The notes under the pieces were generated by a model, which was given only the letters and a program-made list of their open reading frames with translations, had not been told where the DNA came from and did no database searches. Shown here piece after piece: positions 1 to 9,455 of a stretch of DNA of 64,000 nucleotides; the stretch's first letter is position 1; every line of letters begins with the position of its first letter. This DNA comes from Leptolyngbya sp. Cla-17 (lineage in GTDB: Bacteria > Cyanobacteriota > Cyanobacteriia > Leptolyngbyales > Leptolyngbyaceae). The DNA lies in contig NZ_JAEVYN010000002.1 in NCBI RefSeq assembly GCF_016807185.1, positions 2,517,367 to 2,581,366 on the forward strand, read 5' to 3'. The translations under genes and the position numbers were made by a program.

Positions 1-886
1 TGCCCTCATGGATATCCACAGCTTTGGCACCATTTTCATCTATACGGGAGAAGATGCGCATCGAATTGACAATTTCATGAATGCGTTGTGCCCCAATGGT
101 AATCGAACTGAAAAGCTTTAGTAGATCATCTCGGATGAAATCTAGCTCGATCGCGTCCTGTTCTGCCTGAATCCGAGGGGTTGGATTTGGATACTCAGCT
201 TCATAAAGATTGAGAAGTCCCATAATATTCTCGATATAGTCTTTGGCATGGGTCAGGTTGCCATAAATAAAATTCACCGGGTTGTTGATTTCATGAGCAA
301 TCCCAGCCGCCATCTGTCCTAAACCAGACATTTTTTCACACTGAACTAGTTGGATTTGCATTTGTTGCAATTCAGAGTAAGCTTGACCCACTTCCGTAAC
401 TTTCTGCTCTAGCAGAGCATTTTTCTGTTCCAGGTTCTCAGCTAGGTCAGAAATTTTTAAGTGCAGCTTGATGCGAGCTAATACTTCCTCTTGTTGAAAT
501 GGTTTTGTGATGTAGTCTACGGCTCCAAGTTGAAATCCTTGGACTTTGTTTGCGGTATCTGAAAGCGCAGTCATGAAGATAACTGGAATATCTTTGGTTT
601 CTGGATTTGCCTTGAGTTGGCGGCAGGTTTCAAATCCATCAATTTCTGGCATCATCACATCCAGCAGGATCAAATTGGGTCGGGCATATTTAACCCGTTC
701 CAGAGCAATTCTTCCTGATTTTGCTACCCAGACTTCTAATCCTACTTGGTCAAGTGTGTCTGAGAGGACCCCTAAGTTTGCTGGGTTATCATCAACGATG
801 AGAACGATTGCATTGTGATCACTAGCTAGATTCATAGTTTTTACTTGAATAGAAGCAGCGGCAGTTTGATTAATAGTTAAATTCAT
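1..886 (-). CDS. Response regulator receiver-histidine kinase (3' end outside window)
   Basis: Open on the minus strand from an ATG at 886 to the window edge. An N-terminal receiver domain shows the acidic pair in IVDDNP, the phospho-acceptor Asp in LLLDVMMPEIDGFE and the Lys in YITKPFQ. A coiled coil follows, then an H-box of the type GIAHEINNPVNF. The ATP-binding domain lies beyond the window. A second in-frame ATG is at 835. It lies 32 bp downstream of the hybrid kinase that ends at 919, so the two are probably co-transcribed. This receiver-first architecture is common in cyanobacteria. The kinase could be the phosphorelay partner of the upstream gene (inference). Confidence 0.85.
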   Translation of the reverse strand, partial: MNLTINQTAAASIQVKTMNLASDHNAIVLIVDDNPANLGVLSDTLDQVGLEVWVAKSGRIALERVKYARPNLILLDVMMPEIDGFETCRQLKANPETKDIPVIFMTALSDTANKVQGFQLGAVDYITKPFQQEEVLARIKLHLKISDLAENLEQKNALLEQKVTEVGQAYSELQQMQIQLVQCEKMSGLGQMAAGIAHEINNPVNFIYGNLTHAKDYIENIMGLLNLYEAEYPNPTPRIQAEQDAIELDFIRDDLLKLFSSITIGAQRIHEIVNSMRIFSRIDENGAKAVDIHEG

Positions 887-918
887 AGTTTTATACTTGC
901 AGGTCTAGTGAACGGGAC

Positions 919-3900
919 TTACTGATAGGAACGAATGAAAGCGAGAATCTCTTCGTCTTGAAATCCTTTTGCCAGTTGATGCAGCTTTTTGGCAAAGGGA
1001 CTATATTTTTGATCTGTCTGCTCAAGCAGTGCGATCTGTTTCATAATTCCCTTGAAGTTGCCTTTCATCGCTAATTTATACAGCATTTCTAATTCGGCTG
1101 GGGGTGGGGCAATTAGTTCCGTATCGTTTACATCTGAATCGATCGCGAGCTGCTGCTCTTCGTAGATCCATTCCAGTTGCAGATGCTTTTGCAATTTCTG
1201 GAGTAACTCCGCTGCCAATACAGGTTTGGGCAGAAAATCATTGCCGCCTGCTTCAATGCTGCGGTACTGATCTGCCTCAAACACGCTGGCAGAGGAAACA
1301 ACGATGATCAGGTCTTTGAAAGTTTCTGACTCTCGCATACGCTTGATCAGCTCAAAGCCATCCACATCGGGCATCACCAAATCAGTAATCATCAGGTCTG
1401 GCTGAACCTCTACCGCTTTGTGCCAGCCCTCCTGCCCACTGACCGCTTCAACAATATCAAAGCCGATCGGACTGAGCAACTTGGAAACCACAGAGCGATT
1501 TTCCCATCGGTCATCGACCACTAAAATCTTAGGTCGGCAGCCCTTAATGCCAATAATTTGTCCATGCACATTGGCTTGAGCAGTTTTTACCCACTCTGCC
1601 GCCTCAATTAAGTTGACATCAAACCAGAAAATACTGCCAGTCCCAACCTCGCTTTGAACCTGAATCGTGCTGCCCATCAGTTCCACAAGCTCTTGGCTGA
1701 TTGCTAGTCCCAAACCTGTTCCCTCCGACTGACGTTGAGCATCACTCACCTGCTCAAACGGCTGAAAGATCGCCTGGAGTTTGTCTTGTCGGATGCCAAT
1801 GCCTGTATCGCGCACTTCAAAGCGAATTTTCCCCTCATCTGCAAAGCTGATGGTGAAGGTGACACTGCCTGCATCGGTGAACTTGATGGCGTTGCTTAAC
1901 AGGTTAATCAAAACTTGTCGCAGGCGTTTTTCATCCGCCCGAATGCCGATCGGCAGTTCAGCAGCCGATTGATATTGGAATTGAATCCCCTTGAGTTCGG
2001 CGCGAATGCGGCACATTTCAGCCACGCCTTGCAGAAAGGCTGGCAGATGAAAATCAGTGGGCATCAATGCCACTTTCTGCGCTTCGATTTTTGACAAATC
2101 CAGAATGTCGTTAATTAAGGTCAGCAAATGTGATCCGCACTGATGAATCACTTCAATCCGCGATCGATCTTCTTCATTCAGGGTGTTGGCACGCTGAAGA
2201 ATTTGGGCATATCCAATCACCCCGTTGAGCGGAGTTCGCAACTCGTGGCTCATGTTGGCAAGAAATTCACTCTTGGCTCGATTCGCTGCTTCTGCCGCTT
2301 CTTTAGCTTGAGTAAGCGCCATCTCCGCTTGTTTGCGATCGTGAATATCGGTGCAAGTACCCACCCATTCTCGGATGCTGCCATCTTCATTAAGCACTGG
2401 AACGCCCCGAACAACAAAATAACGGTAGTTTCCATTCGATGCCCGGATTCGATATTCGGTTTCATACAAACTTTTCGTCTGCACAGCCTGTGCCCAAACC
2501 TGAATCGTTTGTTCACGGTCATCTGGATGAAGGGCATCTAACCAGCCGAAATCAGCAAACTCAGCTTCAGTCTGTCCAGTAAAAGCTCTCCAAGCGGGAT
2601 TAGATGCAATACTTCCTTCTAGATTCGCCTTCCAGACAATCTGGGACGTTGCGGTGATTAGAGAACGGTATCGTTCTTCACTTTGCTTAAGAGCATTCTC
2701 TGCCTGTCTGCGATCAGTAACATCGCGGCAAACCACAACAGCTCCTTTTAATTGACCGGATTCATCTCTTAAGGGTTTAGCATCGGCTAGTATCCAGCGC
2801 CCATCGGGTGCTTGAGCATGACGAACAAAGAGTTCGCCATCTTTGGTACTCTCACCTTGAATTGCCCGTACTAGAGGCAGTTCATCCGTTGGGAAGGGGG
2901 TGACTTGATCGGGCAGGAATAAGCCATAGTGCTGCGACCATTCATTCGCCTCAGTGTCTGTTACACCGCCACCAAACATTTGCTCGGCGGCTGGGTTGAA
3001 GATCAGAAACTGTCCTTGCTCATTGGCAACCACAATACCGTCGCTCATTGAATGAAGGATGAGTTGCAGCAGGTTAGTTTGGTCTTGTAAGGCTACTTCG
3101 GCGCGTTTGCGATCGGTAATATCAGTGGAAAATCCACACGTCGCATAGGGAATCCCCTCTAGATCCAAGAGGGGAAATTTCAGCGATAGATAGGTATGTA
3201 GCCCATCATCATGAGGTGCTAGTTCTTCCCATTGCATCGCCGTTCCGGCTGCCAACACCTTCTGGTCGTTTGCATCAAAGGCTTCCGCTAGCTCTTGATC
3301 AAACAAGTCGCAATTCCGCTTACCCACAATCTCAGTTTTACTTAGGCGAAACAGGGATTCAAATTGTCGGTTGGCGGTCAAGAATCGTCCCTCAGTATCT
3401 TTCATATAGATGACCGCAGGCGAATTATCGAGAATGGCTTGTAGACGCTCTTCACTTTGACGTAGCGCGAGTTCGGCATCTTTGCGATTCGTAATATCGG
3501 TGCAGGTGCCGATCCATTCATGGATACTGCCATCGTTTGCTAGAACGGGAACTCCGCGTACCCAGAAGTAGCGGTAGTCCCCTGCCGCTGATCGAAGGCG
3601 GTATTCAGTTTCGTACAGGCTTTTTGTTGCAACAGCTTGTGTCCATTTCTGAGCAGACTGATCTCGGTCATCCGGATGGACCGCATCTAACCAACCAAAT
3701 TCTTTGTACGCTTCAGAAGTTTGTCCCGTAAAGGCTCTCCAACTGGGAGAATCTTCTAAAACCTGTCCATCGGCACTGGTTGTCCAAACAATCTGAGAGG
3801 TTGCAATGGTCAAAGAGCGAAAGCGCGCTTCACTCTGACGCTGTTCTTCCGCCCGTTGTCGGCGAATGTCTATTTTGCCTAAGATTCTCGCATTGAGCCA

Positions 3901-4746
3901 AATGACGACAGCAAACACGAAGATGCTGAAGATGGCAGAGAGCGCTAAACCAACTTCACCACCATAGAGTTTGGTTCTATATCCAGCGAGAATCATCCCA
4001 CTCAAAATGGGTGGGATGACAAGCACAGGCAGGAGCAGTCGCCTTGCCATCACACCACCCGCGTTCTGACTGGTAATGATGCCCATGATTCCTTGGTCTG
4101 GATGCAGACAGAGGATGCCCGTGCTGAGAATGATGAACGCGATCGCAGTGTGGACTGCCATTTTGGTATACGAACCAAAACCATAAAACTCTTGAATGTT
4201 GTAGATGTAGCCAAGCAAGCCCAGCAGGGCAATAAAAAAGGCAACAACTGTGAATGCTTGAATGCCTGGTTGAAACGATCGAGGTTTGCTTAATAAGAGC
4301 AAAGCAGACCCCAACAACAAAAAGTTCAGGGCTGTGTTAACGGACATCCGCCCAGGAGTAGAGGTCGCTACAGCAGTCGCTAACTCCCTAAACAAAAGCT
4401 GGTCAATGCCCAGGTTTACCCCAAAGCCATATTGAATGAGAGTCAGTAAGCCAAGACCGACAACAATCGCAGCTAAGCTTTTGGCATAACGAGTGGAACG
4501 TCGGGTGGGTTGAGAAAGTTGCCGCAGGGCACAACCACTGAGGATGAAGCCGATCGCAGTATTAGCTTTCATCGTCACCCATATGGGCAGAATGCTCTTC
4601 AATCCTGAGATATTGAAGAGCCAACCGAGGATAACAACACAACCGATCAACGTAACAAGGACACTTGCTCCCTTCGTTAACGATTTAAGAACGATGGGCA
4701 AATTGTTATCCCCGACTGCCCTACTACCGACAAAAGGACTATCCAC
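919..4746 (-). CDS. Membrane-anchored multi-PAS hybrid histidine kinase
   Basis: A 1275-residue sensor kinase. About eight hydrophobic helices occupy residues 28-295, forming an integral-membrane sensory module I cannot assign to a named family. Four PAS/PAC units follow (about 310-815), each ending in a motif like TCTDIHDRKQAE. The HisKA domain has phospho-acceptor His834 in MSHELRTPLNG. The ATPase domain carries the N-box NLLSNAIKF and the G-boxes DTGIGI and GTGLGLAIS. A receiver domain near 1075-1195 has Asp1122 in ITDLVMPD. The last 80 residues are a helical tail. It is transcribed ahead of the receiver-kinase at 886-1 with a 32-bp gap. Signal and target are unknown. Confidence 0.9.
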   Translation of the reverse strand: MDSPFVGSRAVGDNNLPIVLKSLTKGASVLVTLIGCVVILGWLFNISGLKSILPIWVTMKANTAIGFILSGCALRQLSQPTRRSTRYAKSLAAIVVGLGLLTLIQYGFGVNLGIDQLLFRELATAVATSTPGRMSVNTALNFLLLGSALLLLSKPRSFQPGIQAFTVVAFFIALLGLLGYIYNIQEFYGFGSYTKMAVHTAIAFIILSTGILCLHPDQGIMGIITSQNAGGVMARRLLLPVLVIPPILSGMILAGYRTKLYGGEVGLALSAIFSIFVFAVVIWLNARILGKIDIRRQRAEEQRQSEARFRSLTIATSQIVWTTSADGQVLEDSPSWRAFTGQTSEAYKEFGWLDAVHPDDRDQSAQKWTQAVATKSLYETEYRLRSAAGDYRYFWVRGVPVLANDGSIHEWIGTCTDITNRKDAELALRQSEERLQAILDNSPAVIYMKDTEGRFLTANRQFESLFRLSKTEIVGKRNCDLFDQELAEAFDANDQKVLAAGTAMQWEELAPHDDGLHTYLSLKFPLLDLEGIPYATCGFSTDITDRKRAEVALQDQTNLLQLILHSMSDGIVVANEQGQFLIFNPAAEQMFGGGVTDTEANEWSQHYGLFLPDQVTPFPTDELPLVRAIQGESTKDGELFVRHAQAPDGRWILADAKPLRDESGQLKGAVVVCRDVTDRRQAENALKQSEERYRSLITATSQIVWKANLEGSIASNPAWRAFTGQTEAEFADFGWLDALHPDDREQTIQVWAQAVQTKSLYETEYRIRASNGNYRYFVVRGVPVLNEDGSIREWVGTCTDIHDRKQAEMALTQAKEAAEAANRAKSEFLANMSHELRTPLNGVIGYAQILQRANTLNEEDRSRIEVIHQCGSHLLTLINDILDLSKIEAQKVALMPTDFHLPAFLQGVAEMCRIRAELKGIQFQYQSAAELPIGIRADEKRLRQVLINLLSNAIKFTDAGSVTFTISFADEGKIRFEVRDTGIGIRQDKLQAIFQPFEQVSDAQRQSEGTGLGLAISQELVELMGSTIQVQSEVGTGSIFWFDVNLIEAAEWVKTAQANVHGQIIGIKGCRPKILVVDDRWENRSVVSKLLSPIGFDIVEAVSGQEGWHKAVEVQPDLMITDLVMPDVDGFELIKRMRESETFKDLIIVVSSASVFEADQYRSIEAGGNDFLPKPVLAAELLQKLQKHLQLEWIYEEQQLAIDSDVNDTELIAPPPAELEMLYKLAMKGNFKGIMKQIALLEQTDQKYSPFAKKLHQLAKGFQDEEILAFIRSYQ

Positions 4747-5377
4747 TAGGCTTCTCCAGTCTTAGTTGGCTCGTACCATGGTGCACATACGACTTTTTCA
4801 AACGCTTCACCTGTTAAAGGCAATCGAGCCTCTGCTTGAAAGCGTCTGCTTGGAATCGCTTATTCATGGCTGCTCCCGCACATCAGCTTAAAAATGGGAA
4901 CCTTTACTCAAGCCAATCCTGGGACGAATATCCTGCTGCTAGCGCTTGCTATACAAAGAGTTCCCAAAAAACAGCGAAGGAAACATATCTTAAAATTATT
5001 GTCAAGTTTAATAACCCTTAAGGGAAGGATAAGAAATGTTTCCCTCAAAGCACTCGTTTACGCGACGAGTCAAAATTCAGTTTTTTCGGTACGTCACAAA
5101 AAAGCTGATCAGGTAGTCAATATAAAATCAATATGATATTTAAAGAAATGTATCAAAGATTACTTGAATTCGTGTAGAAATGTTGCCATTCTATACCTAG
5201 AGATAGGTTGACTACGTATCAAAAGCCTGAGCTAGCTTCCAGGCTCAATTTCACCCTTTTGAATAAGTTTCATCAGGGCAAAGCGATTTAGAGCAGTAAC
5301 TGTATCAGTTCGCTATGGGTTGCTTATGTTGCAAATTCCTCTGATTGCTTGTTCCAACTATAGCTAGGAAAACGCAG
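4747..5377. other. Intergenic region between divergent signalling genes
   Basis: About 630 bases separating the minus-strand hybrid kinase from the plus-strand small ORF. It should contain both promoters. I see short unsupported ORFs but no recognisable gene, repeat or RNA. Confidence 0.4.
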
Positions 5378-5671
5378 ATGTCAGTCCTTACCATTCCATC
5401 TACTACCACTCTCGAATCTGCTCCTCGCATGATCCCAGAACAACAAATTACTTTGTTCAAGTTCTACATGGATCAGTCTATGCAAGATGGAGTGACCTAT
5501 GGCAAGGAGCTGTATCGGCTAGCAAAACAGTTTGTTGTAAGCGATCGGTTAGAGGCTTATCGCTACGGATGTGAGCTGCTTGGACAAGGTGTTCCAACCC
5601 TCATTAGCGTCTCGAAACAGCGATATATCGTGTGGACTGGCTTACGGAGACCTTTAGCTGTTCCACAGTGA
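5378..5671 (+). CDS. Small conserved-looking protein of unknown function
   Basis: A 97-residue protein starting at the ATG at 5378 (MSVLTIPSTTT). It is predicted to be soluble, with no signal peptide or membrane segment. The central part, with the motif GVTYGKELYRLAKQF followed by a Tyr/Cys-containing stretch YRYGCELLGQG, looks helical and protein-like rather than a shadow of another frame. It sits 63 bp upstream of the CBCR kinase, in the same orientation, so it may be co-transcribed with it. I do not recognise the family and assign no function. Confidence 0.55.
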   Translation: MSVLTIPSTTTLESAPRMIPEQQITLFKFYMDQSMQDGVTYGKELYRLAKQFVVSDRLEAYRYGCELLGQGVPTLISVSKQRYIVWTGLRRPLAVPQ

Positions 5672-5734
5672 TTGCAAATTCAAACTCGTTAGTATCAGTC
5701 TCCTTAATTGTTACATCAGGGCTTACGGTGCATT

Positions 5735-8700
5735 ATGTCTCTCTCCAGAGCGATTCAAGATTCGTTTGCCTTAACTAAAAGATGTCAAGGCAAACTCAGT
5801 CCAGCTAACTACTCTGACGCAGCTAAATATGAGGGTGAGAAAGGTGAAAGGTTTGCAGTATGTGCCGCTTCTGAGCCAGAGCGGCAGCAACTTGCAGCGA
5901 TGCTGTATAGCTACGAGCGAATTGTTTCCGCCACCCCTGATTGCGTGGCCTTAATGGATCGCAACTATATTTACCAAGTCGTCAACCAGACCTATTTAAC
6001 CTGGCATCAGAAAGCCTACGATGAAATCGTGGGGCATTCATTCGGCGATTTACTTGGTCAAGACTTTTTTGAGAATATCTGCAAGCCTTTACTGGATAAC
6101 TGCCTTGCAGGAGCAACTGAGCAGACCGTGGAGTTATGGAAGGACTATGGTGATGGTCAGCGGCGCTATGCCAAAGCCACCTATGCGCCTTATATAGAAC
6201 TGGATGGCACGATTTCCGGTGTGGTGATCAATGTGCAGGATCTGACCACACTTAAACAGGCAGAACTCGAAAATCAAGCATTGCAAGAACGGATGCAATT
6301 TCTCCTTGCTGCCAGCCCTGGCGTGATTTACTCTTGCGAAGCAGGGGGAAGTTTTGCCTGTACCTACATCAGCGAGAACGTGACCAGGATGTTTGGCTAT
6401 ACCCCGGCTGATTTTTTGGGAGGGTCAGACTTTTGGGCTAAGCGTCTGCATCCCGACGATGCGCCGAAGCTCTTCGCTGGACTGCCTGCTCTATTTGAGC
6501 AAGGACACCATAGCCATGAATACCGCTTTCAGTATCGCGATGGACACTATTGTTGGGTGCAAGATGATCTGAGGCTGATCCGAAACCTTGAGGGAGAGCC
6601 GCTTGAAATCGTAGGGTGTTGGATGATTATTGACGATCGCAAAGCTGCTGAAGCTGCACTGGAGCGGTCGCAAAAACAATACCAAACCCTGGTGGAAAAT
6701 TCTCCCGATATTATTGAACAGTTTGATCCACAACTGCGACATCTCTACATCAGCCCAGCCCTCACCAAAATTACTGGCATTGCCACAGATGCCTTGTTGG
6801 GCAAAACCTGCCGCGAATTTGGTATGGATGAGGCTATGGTCAGAACCTGGGAAGCCGCCGCTTGCTCTCTGATCACAACGGGTCAAAAGCAACTCATCGA
6901 GTTTAAAGCGCCGACGCTTGAGGGAATTCGTTCCTATGAAATGGCGATCGCTCCAGAGTTATCCGATCAAAACACGATCGAGTCACTGCTTTGTATCTCC
7001 AGGGATGTGACGGAGCGTAAAGCTGCCGAAGCGGCATTGCGGGAGCAGCAGCAGTTTACCGAACAGATAGCCGACTCTACCCTGGCAATTCTGTATGTGT
7101 ATGACCTGATTGAGCAACGCAATATCTACTGCAATCAACAGATTGCAGTAGTTTTGGGCTATTCCGTAGACGAGATCCGGCTGATGGATAGCGATCTCCT
7201 GCCGGGGCTGACCCATCCAGACGACCTGCCCCATCTAATGGCAAATCATCAACGTCTTTTGATGGCTCAGAATGACGAATTTGTGGAAACGGAATACCGG
7301 ATACGCCACAAAACAGGGGACTACCGCTGGTTTCTTAGCCGCGATCGGATTTTTAGTCGAACCGCGGACGGGTTGCCCAAACAACTCTTGGGCGTGGCAA
7401 CCGATATCACGGTTCAGAAGCAAACCCAGGCAGTTCTGCATCAGCAGGCAATGCGTCAACGGTTGCTGATGGTGGTCACCCAAAATATTCGGCAAACGCT
7501 TGATTTAAGCCACATCCTCGAAACCACCGTAACTGAGGTGCGGCAGTTCCTGCAAACCGATCGGGTGTTTATCTATCAGTTTAATTCTGATTGGAGCGGT
7601 AGCGTTATTGCGGAGTCGGTAGCAGCGGGATGGCAATCTATCCTGGGCATGGAAATCACTGACACCTATTTTGTGAATACTCAGGGAGAAGCCTATAAGA
7701 GAGGTCGAATTAGGGTAAGCGATGATATTTACGCTGATAATCTAGAGCCTTGCCATTTGGCACTGTTAGAGCGCATACAGACACGGGCGAAACTGGTAGT
7801 TCCCATTCTGCAGGGCGATCACCTGTGGGGATTTTTAATTGCTCAACATTGCCGATCTCCCCGGCACTGGGAGGCATCGGAAATTGAACTGCAACGACAA
7901 CTGGCAATGCAGCTTGCGATCGCCATTCAGCAAGCAGAATTGTATCAGCAGGTACAAACCTGGAACACTAGTCTGGAATTGCAGGTGCAGGAGCGCACAG
8001 CACAACTCCAACAGGCTTTAGACTTTGAGGCGCTGCTCAAACGCATTACGGATCGAGTGCGCGATAGCCTGGATGAAGGACAAATTTTGCAAGCTGCCGT
8101 GGAGGCGCTGGCTCACGGATTGCCAGTTGCTGCTTGCGATACAGGTATCTATAACGCTGAACAAACTACGTCTACGATCGCCTATGAATATACCAACACC
8201 CTCACTCCCGCTCAAGGCTATACGTTTGAGATCGCGACCGCGCCCCATGTCGAGGTCTATCCCCAATTGCTCAGTGGGCAAACCTGTCATTTCACCGACA
8301 TCACTCCTGATCCACTCCGTCTTGATCAACAGCGGCAGACTACGCTGGCAGTGCCTATTGTAGATGATCAGGGCAGCTTAGGGGATTTGTGGTTGTTCAA
8401 ACCACCCGGTAGTGTGTTTCATGACCAGGAGGTGCGCCTAGTGAAGCAAGTGGCAACCCAATGCGCGATCTCCCTGCGGCAGTCACGTTTGTATCAAGCG
8501 GCTCAGACACAGGTACAAGAGCTGGAACGGTTTAACCAACTGAAAGATGACTTCCTCAGCACCGCCTCCCATGAATTGCGTTCTCCCATGTCCAGCATTA
8601 AAATGGCAATCCAAATGCTAGAAATTAGTTTGGAGCCGCTCGGTGTATTGGAAGATAAAGCCAACCCGATCCATTGCTATTTCAACATCCTGCGAGAAGA

Positions 8701-9259
8701 AGCAAACCGCGAGATTACTTTAATCAATGATTTGCTTGATATGGCCCGACTTGACGCTGGGACGGAGCCTCTCACCCTCACCACCATTGCGCTTCAGTAC
8801 TACATTCCTCACCTGGCAGAAGCTTTTAGCGAACGCACTCGCCAACAACAGCAGCACTTAGCTATTCACATTCCTGATCATCTGCCAGACTTCAGCACCG
8901 ATTTGCCTTATCTGGAACGCATTTTAACCGAACTCCTGCACAATGCCTGCAAATACACCCCTGCTGGAGAAACAATTACCGTGTCTGCTCAATCGGCTTC
9001 AGGAATCCTGGAGATTTTCGTCAGCAATACGGGGGTCGAAATTCCAGCCGCAGAATGCGATCGCATCTTCGACAAATTCTACCGTATTCCTAGCAGTGAT
9101 CCCTGGAAGCATGGCGGCACTGGGCTGGGGTTAGCCCTGGTAAAAAAACTCACCGAACGTTTGGGTGGTCAGATTCACGTTTGCAGTGGCGATGGACAAA
9201 CAACCTTTAGGCTGGAGTTTAGGTATGGCAGTGGTGCAGCCAATAAACTCCATCCATAA
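5735..9259 (+). CDS. PAS/cyanobacteriochrome-type GAF sensor histidine kinase
   Basis: About 1174 residues, soluble. The ATG at 5735 (MSLSRAIQ) is preferred over an upstream TTG. Four PAS/PAC units span about 55-560. A GAF domain (about 575-745) carries Cys673-His in LEPCHLALLERIQ, the canonical bilin-attachment position of CBCRs. Where the DXCF subfamily has a second Cys, this domain has Tyr (DTYF). A second, Cys-less GAF lies at about 760-930. HisKA has His946 in ASHELRSPMSS and the ATPase has NACKYTP and GTGLGLALV. There is no receiver domain. It is likely a light- or redox-tuned kinase (inference from the Cys-His), and its partner regulator is not in the window. Confidence 0.88.
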   Translation: MSLSRAIQDSFALTKRCQGKLSPANYSDAAKYEGEKGERFAVCAASEPERQQLAAMLYSYERIVSATPDCVALMDRNYIYQVVNQTYLTWHQKAYDEIVGHSFGDLLGQDFFENICKPLLDNCLAGATEQTVELWKDYGDGQRRYAKATYAPYIELDGTISGVVINVQDLTTLKQAELENQALQERMQFLLAASPGVIYSCEAGGSFACTYISENVTRMFGYTPADFLGGSDFWAKRLHPDDAPKLFAGLPALFEQGHHSHEYRFQYRDGHYCWVQDDLRLIRNLEGEPLEIVGCWMIIDDRKAAEAALERSQKQYQTLVENSPDIIEQFDPQLRHLYISPALTKITGIATDALLGKTCREFGMDEAMVRTWEAAACSLITTGQKQLIEFKAPTLEGIRSYEMAIAPELSDQNTIESLLCISRDVTERKAAEAALREQQQFTEQIADSTLAILYVYDLIEQRNIYCNQQIAVVLGYSVDEIRLMDSDLLPGLTHPDDLPHLMANHQRLLMAQNDEFVETEYRIRHKTGDYRWFLSRDRIFSRTADGLPKQLLGVATDITVQKQTQAVLHQQAMRQRLLMVVTQNIRQTLDLSHILETTVTEVRQFLQTDRVFIYQFNSDWSGSVIAESVAAGWQSILGMEITDTYFVNTQGEAYKRGRIRVSDDIYADNLEPCHLALLERIQTRAKLVVPILQGDHLWGFLIAQHCRSPRHWEASEIELQRQLAMQLAIAIQQAELYQQVQTWNTSLELQVQERTAQLQQALDFEALLKRITDRVRDSLDEGQILQAAVEALAHGLPVAACDTGIYNAEQTTSTIAYEYTNTLTPAQGYTFEIATAPHVEVYPQLLSGQTCHFTDITPDPLRLDQQRQTTLAVPIVDDQGSLGDLWLFKPPGSVFHDQEVRLVKQVATQCAISLRQSRLYQAAQTQVQELERFNQLKDDFLSTASHELRSPMSSIKMAIQMLEISLEPLGVLEDKANPIHCYFNILREEANREITLINDLLDMARLDAGTEPLTLTTIALQYYIPHLAEAFSERTRQQQQHLAIHIPDHLPDFSTDLPYLERILTELLHNACKYTPAGETITVSAQSASGILEIFVSNTGVEIPAAECDRIFDKFYRIPSSDPWKHGGTGLGLALVKKLTERLGGQIHVCSGDGQTTFRLEFRYGSGAANKLHP

Positions 9260-9455
9260 GCCCTCTAGCTACTTCGATAGGACAAATTGAGATGCTCTTC
9301 TCAAGGAAGCCTGCTCAAACTTTCCACATTGCAAGGATTGTCCAGATTCAGACTGACTGACCTAGCATAGTCAGGGGCAATTGTTGAGATTATTAATTGA
9401 TCGTAGGAAATTTTAAGTTAACCCGCTAAGTAACCTGTGAGTAACCCTTCTAACC

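Noticed and set aside
2143..2541. A 132-residue plus-strand ORF within the hybrid kinase
   Set aside because: Antisense shadow of PAS and HisKA coding sequence with no family features.
4836..5136. Two short plus-strand ORFs upstream of the small protein gene
   Set aside because: No ribosome-binding site, no protein-like pattern; treated as intergenic.
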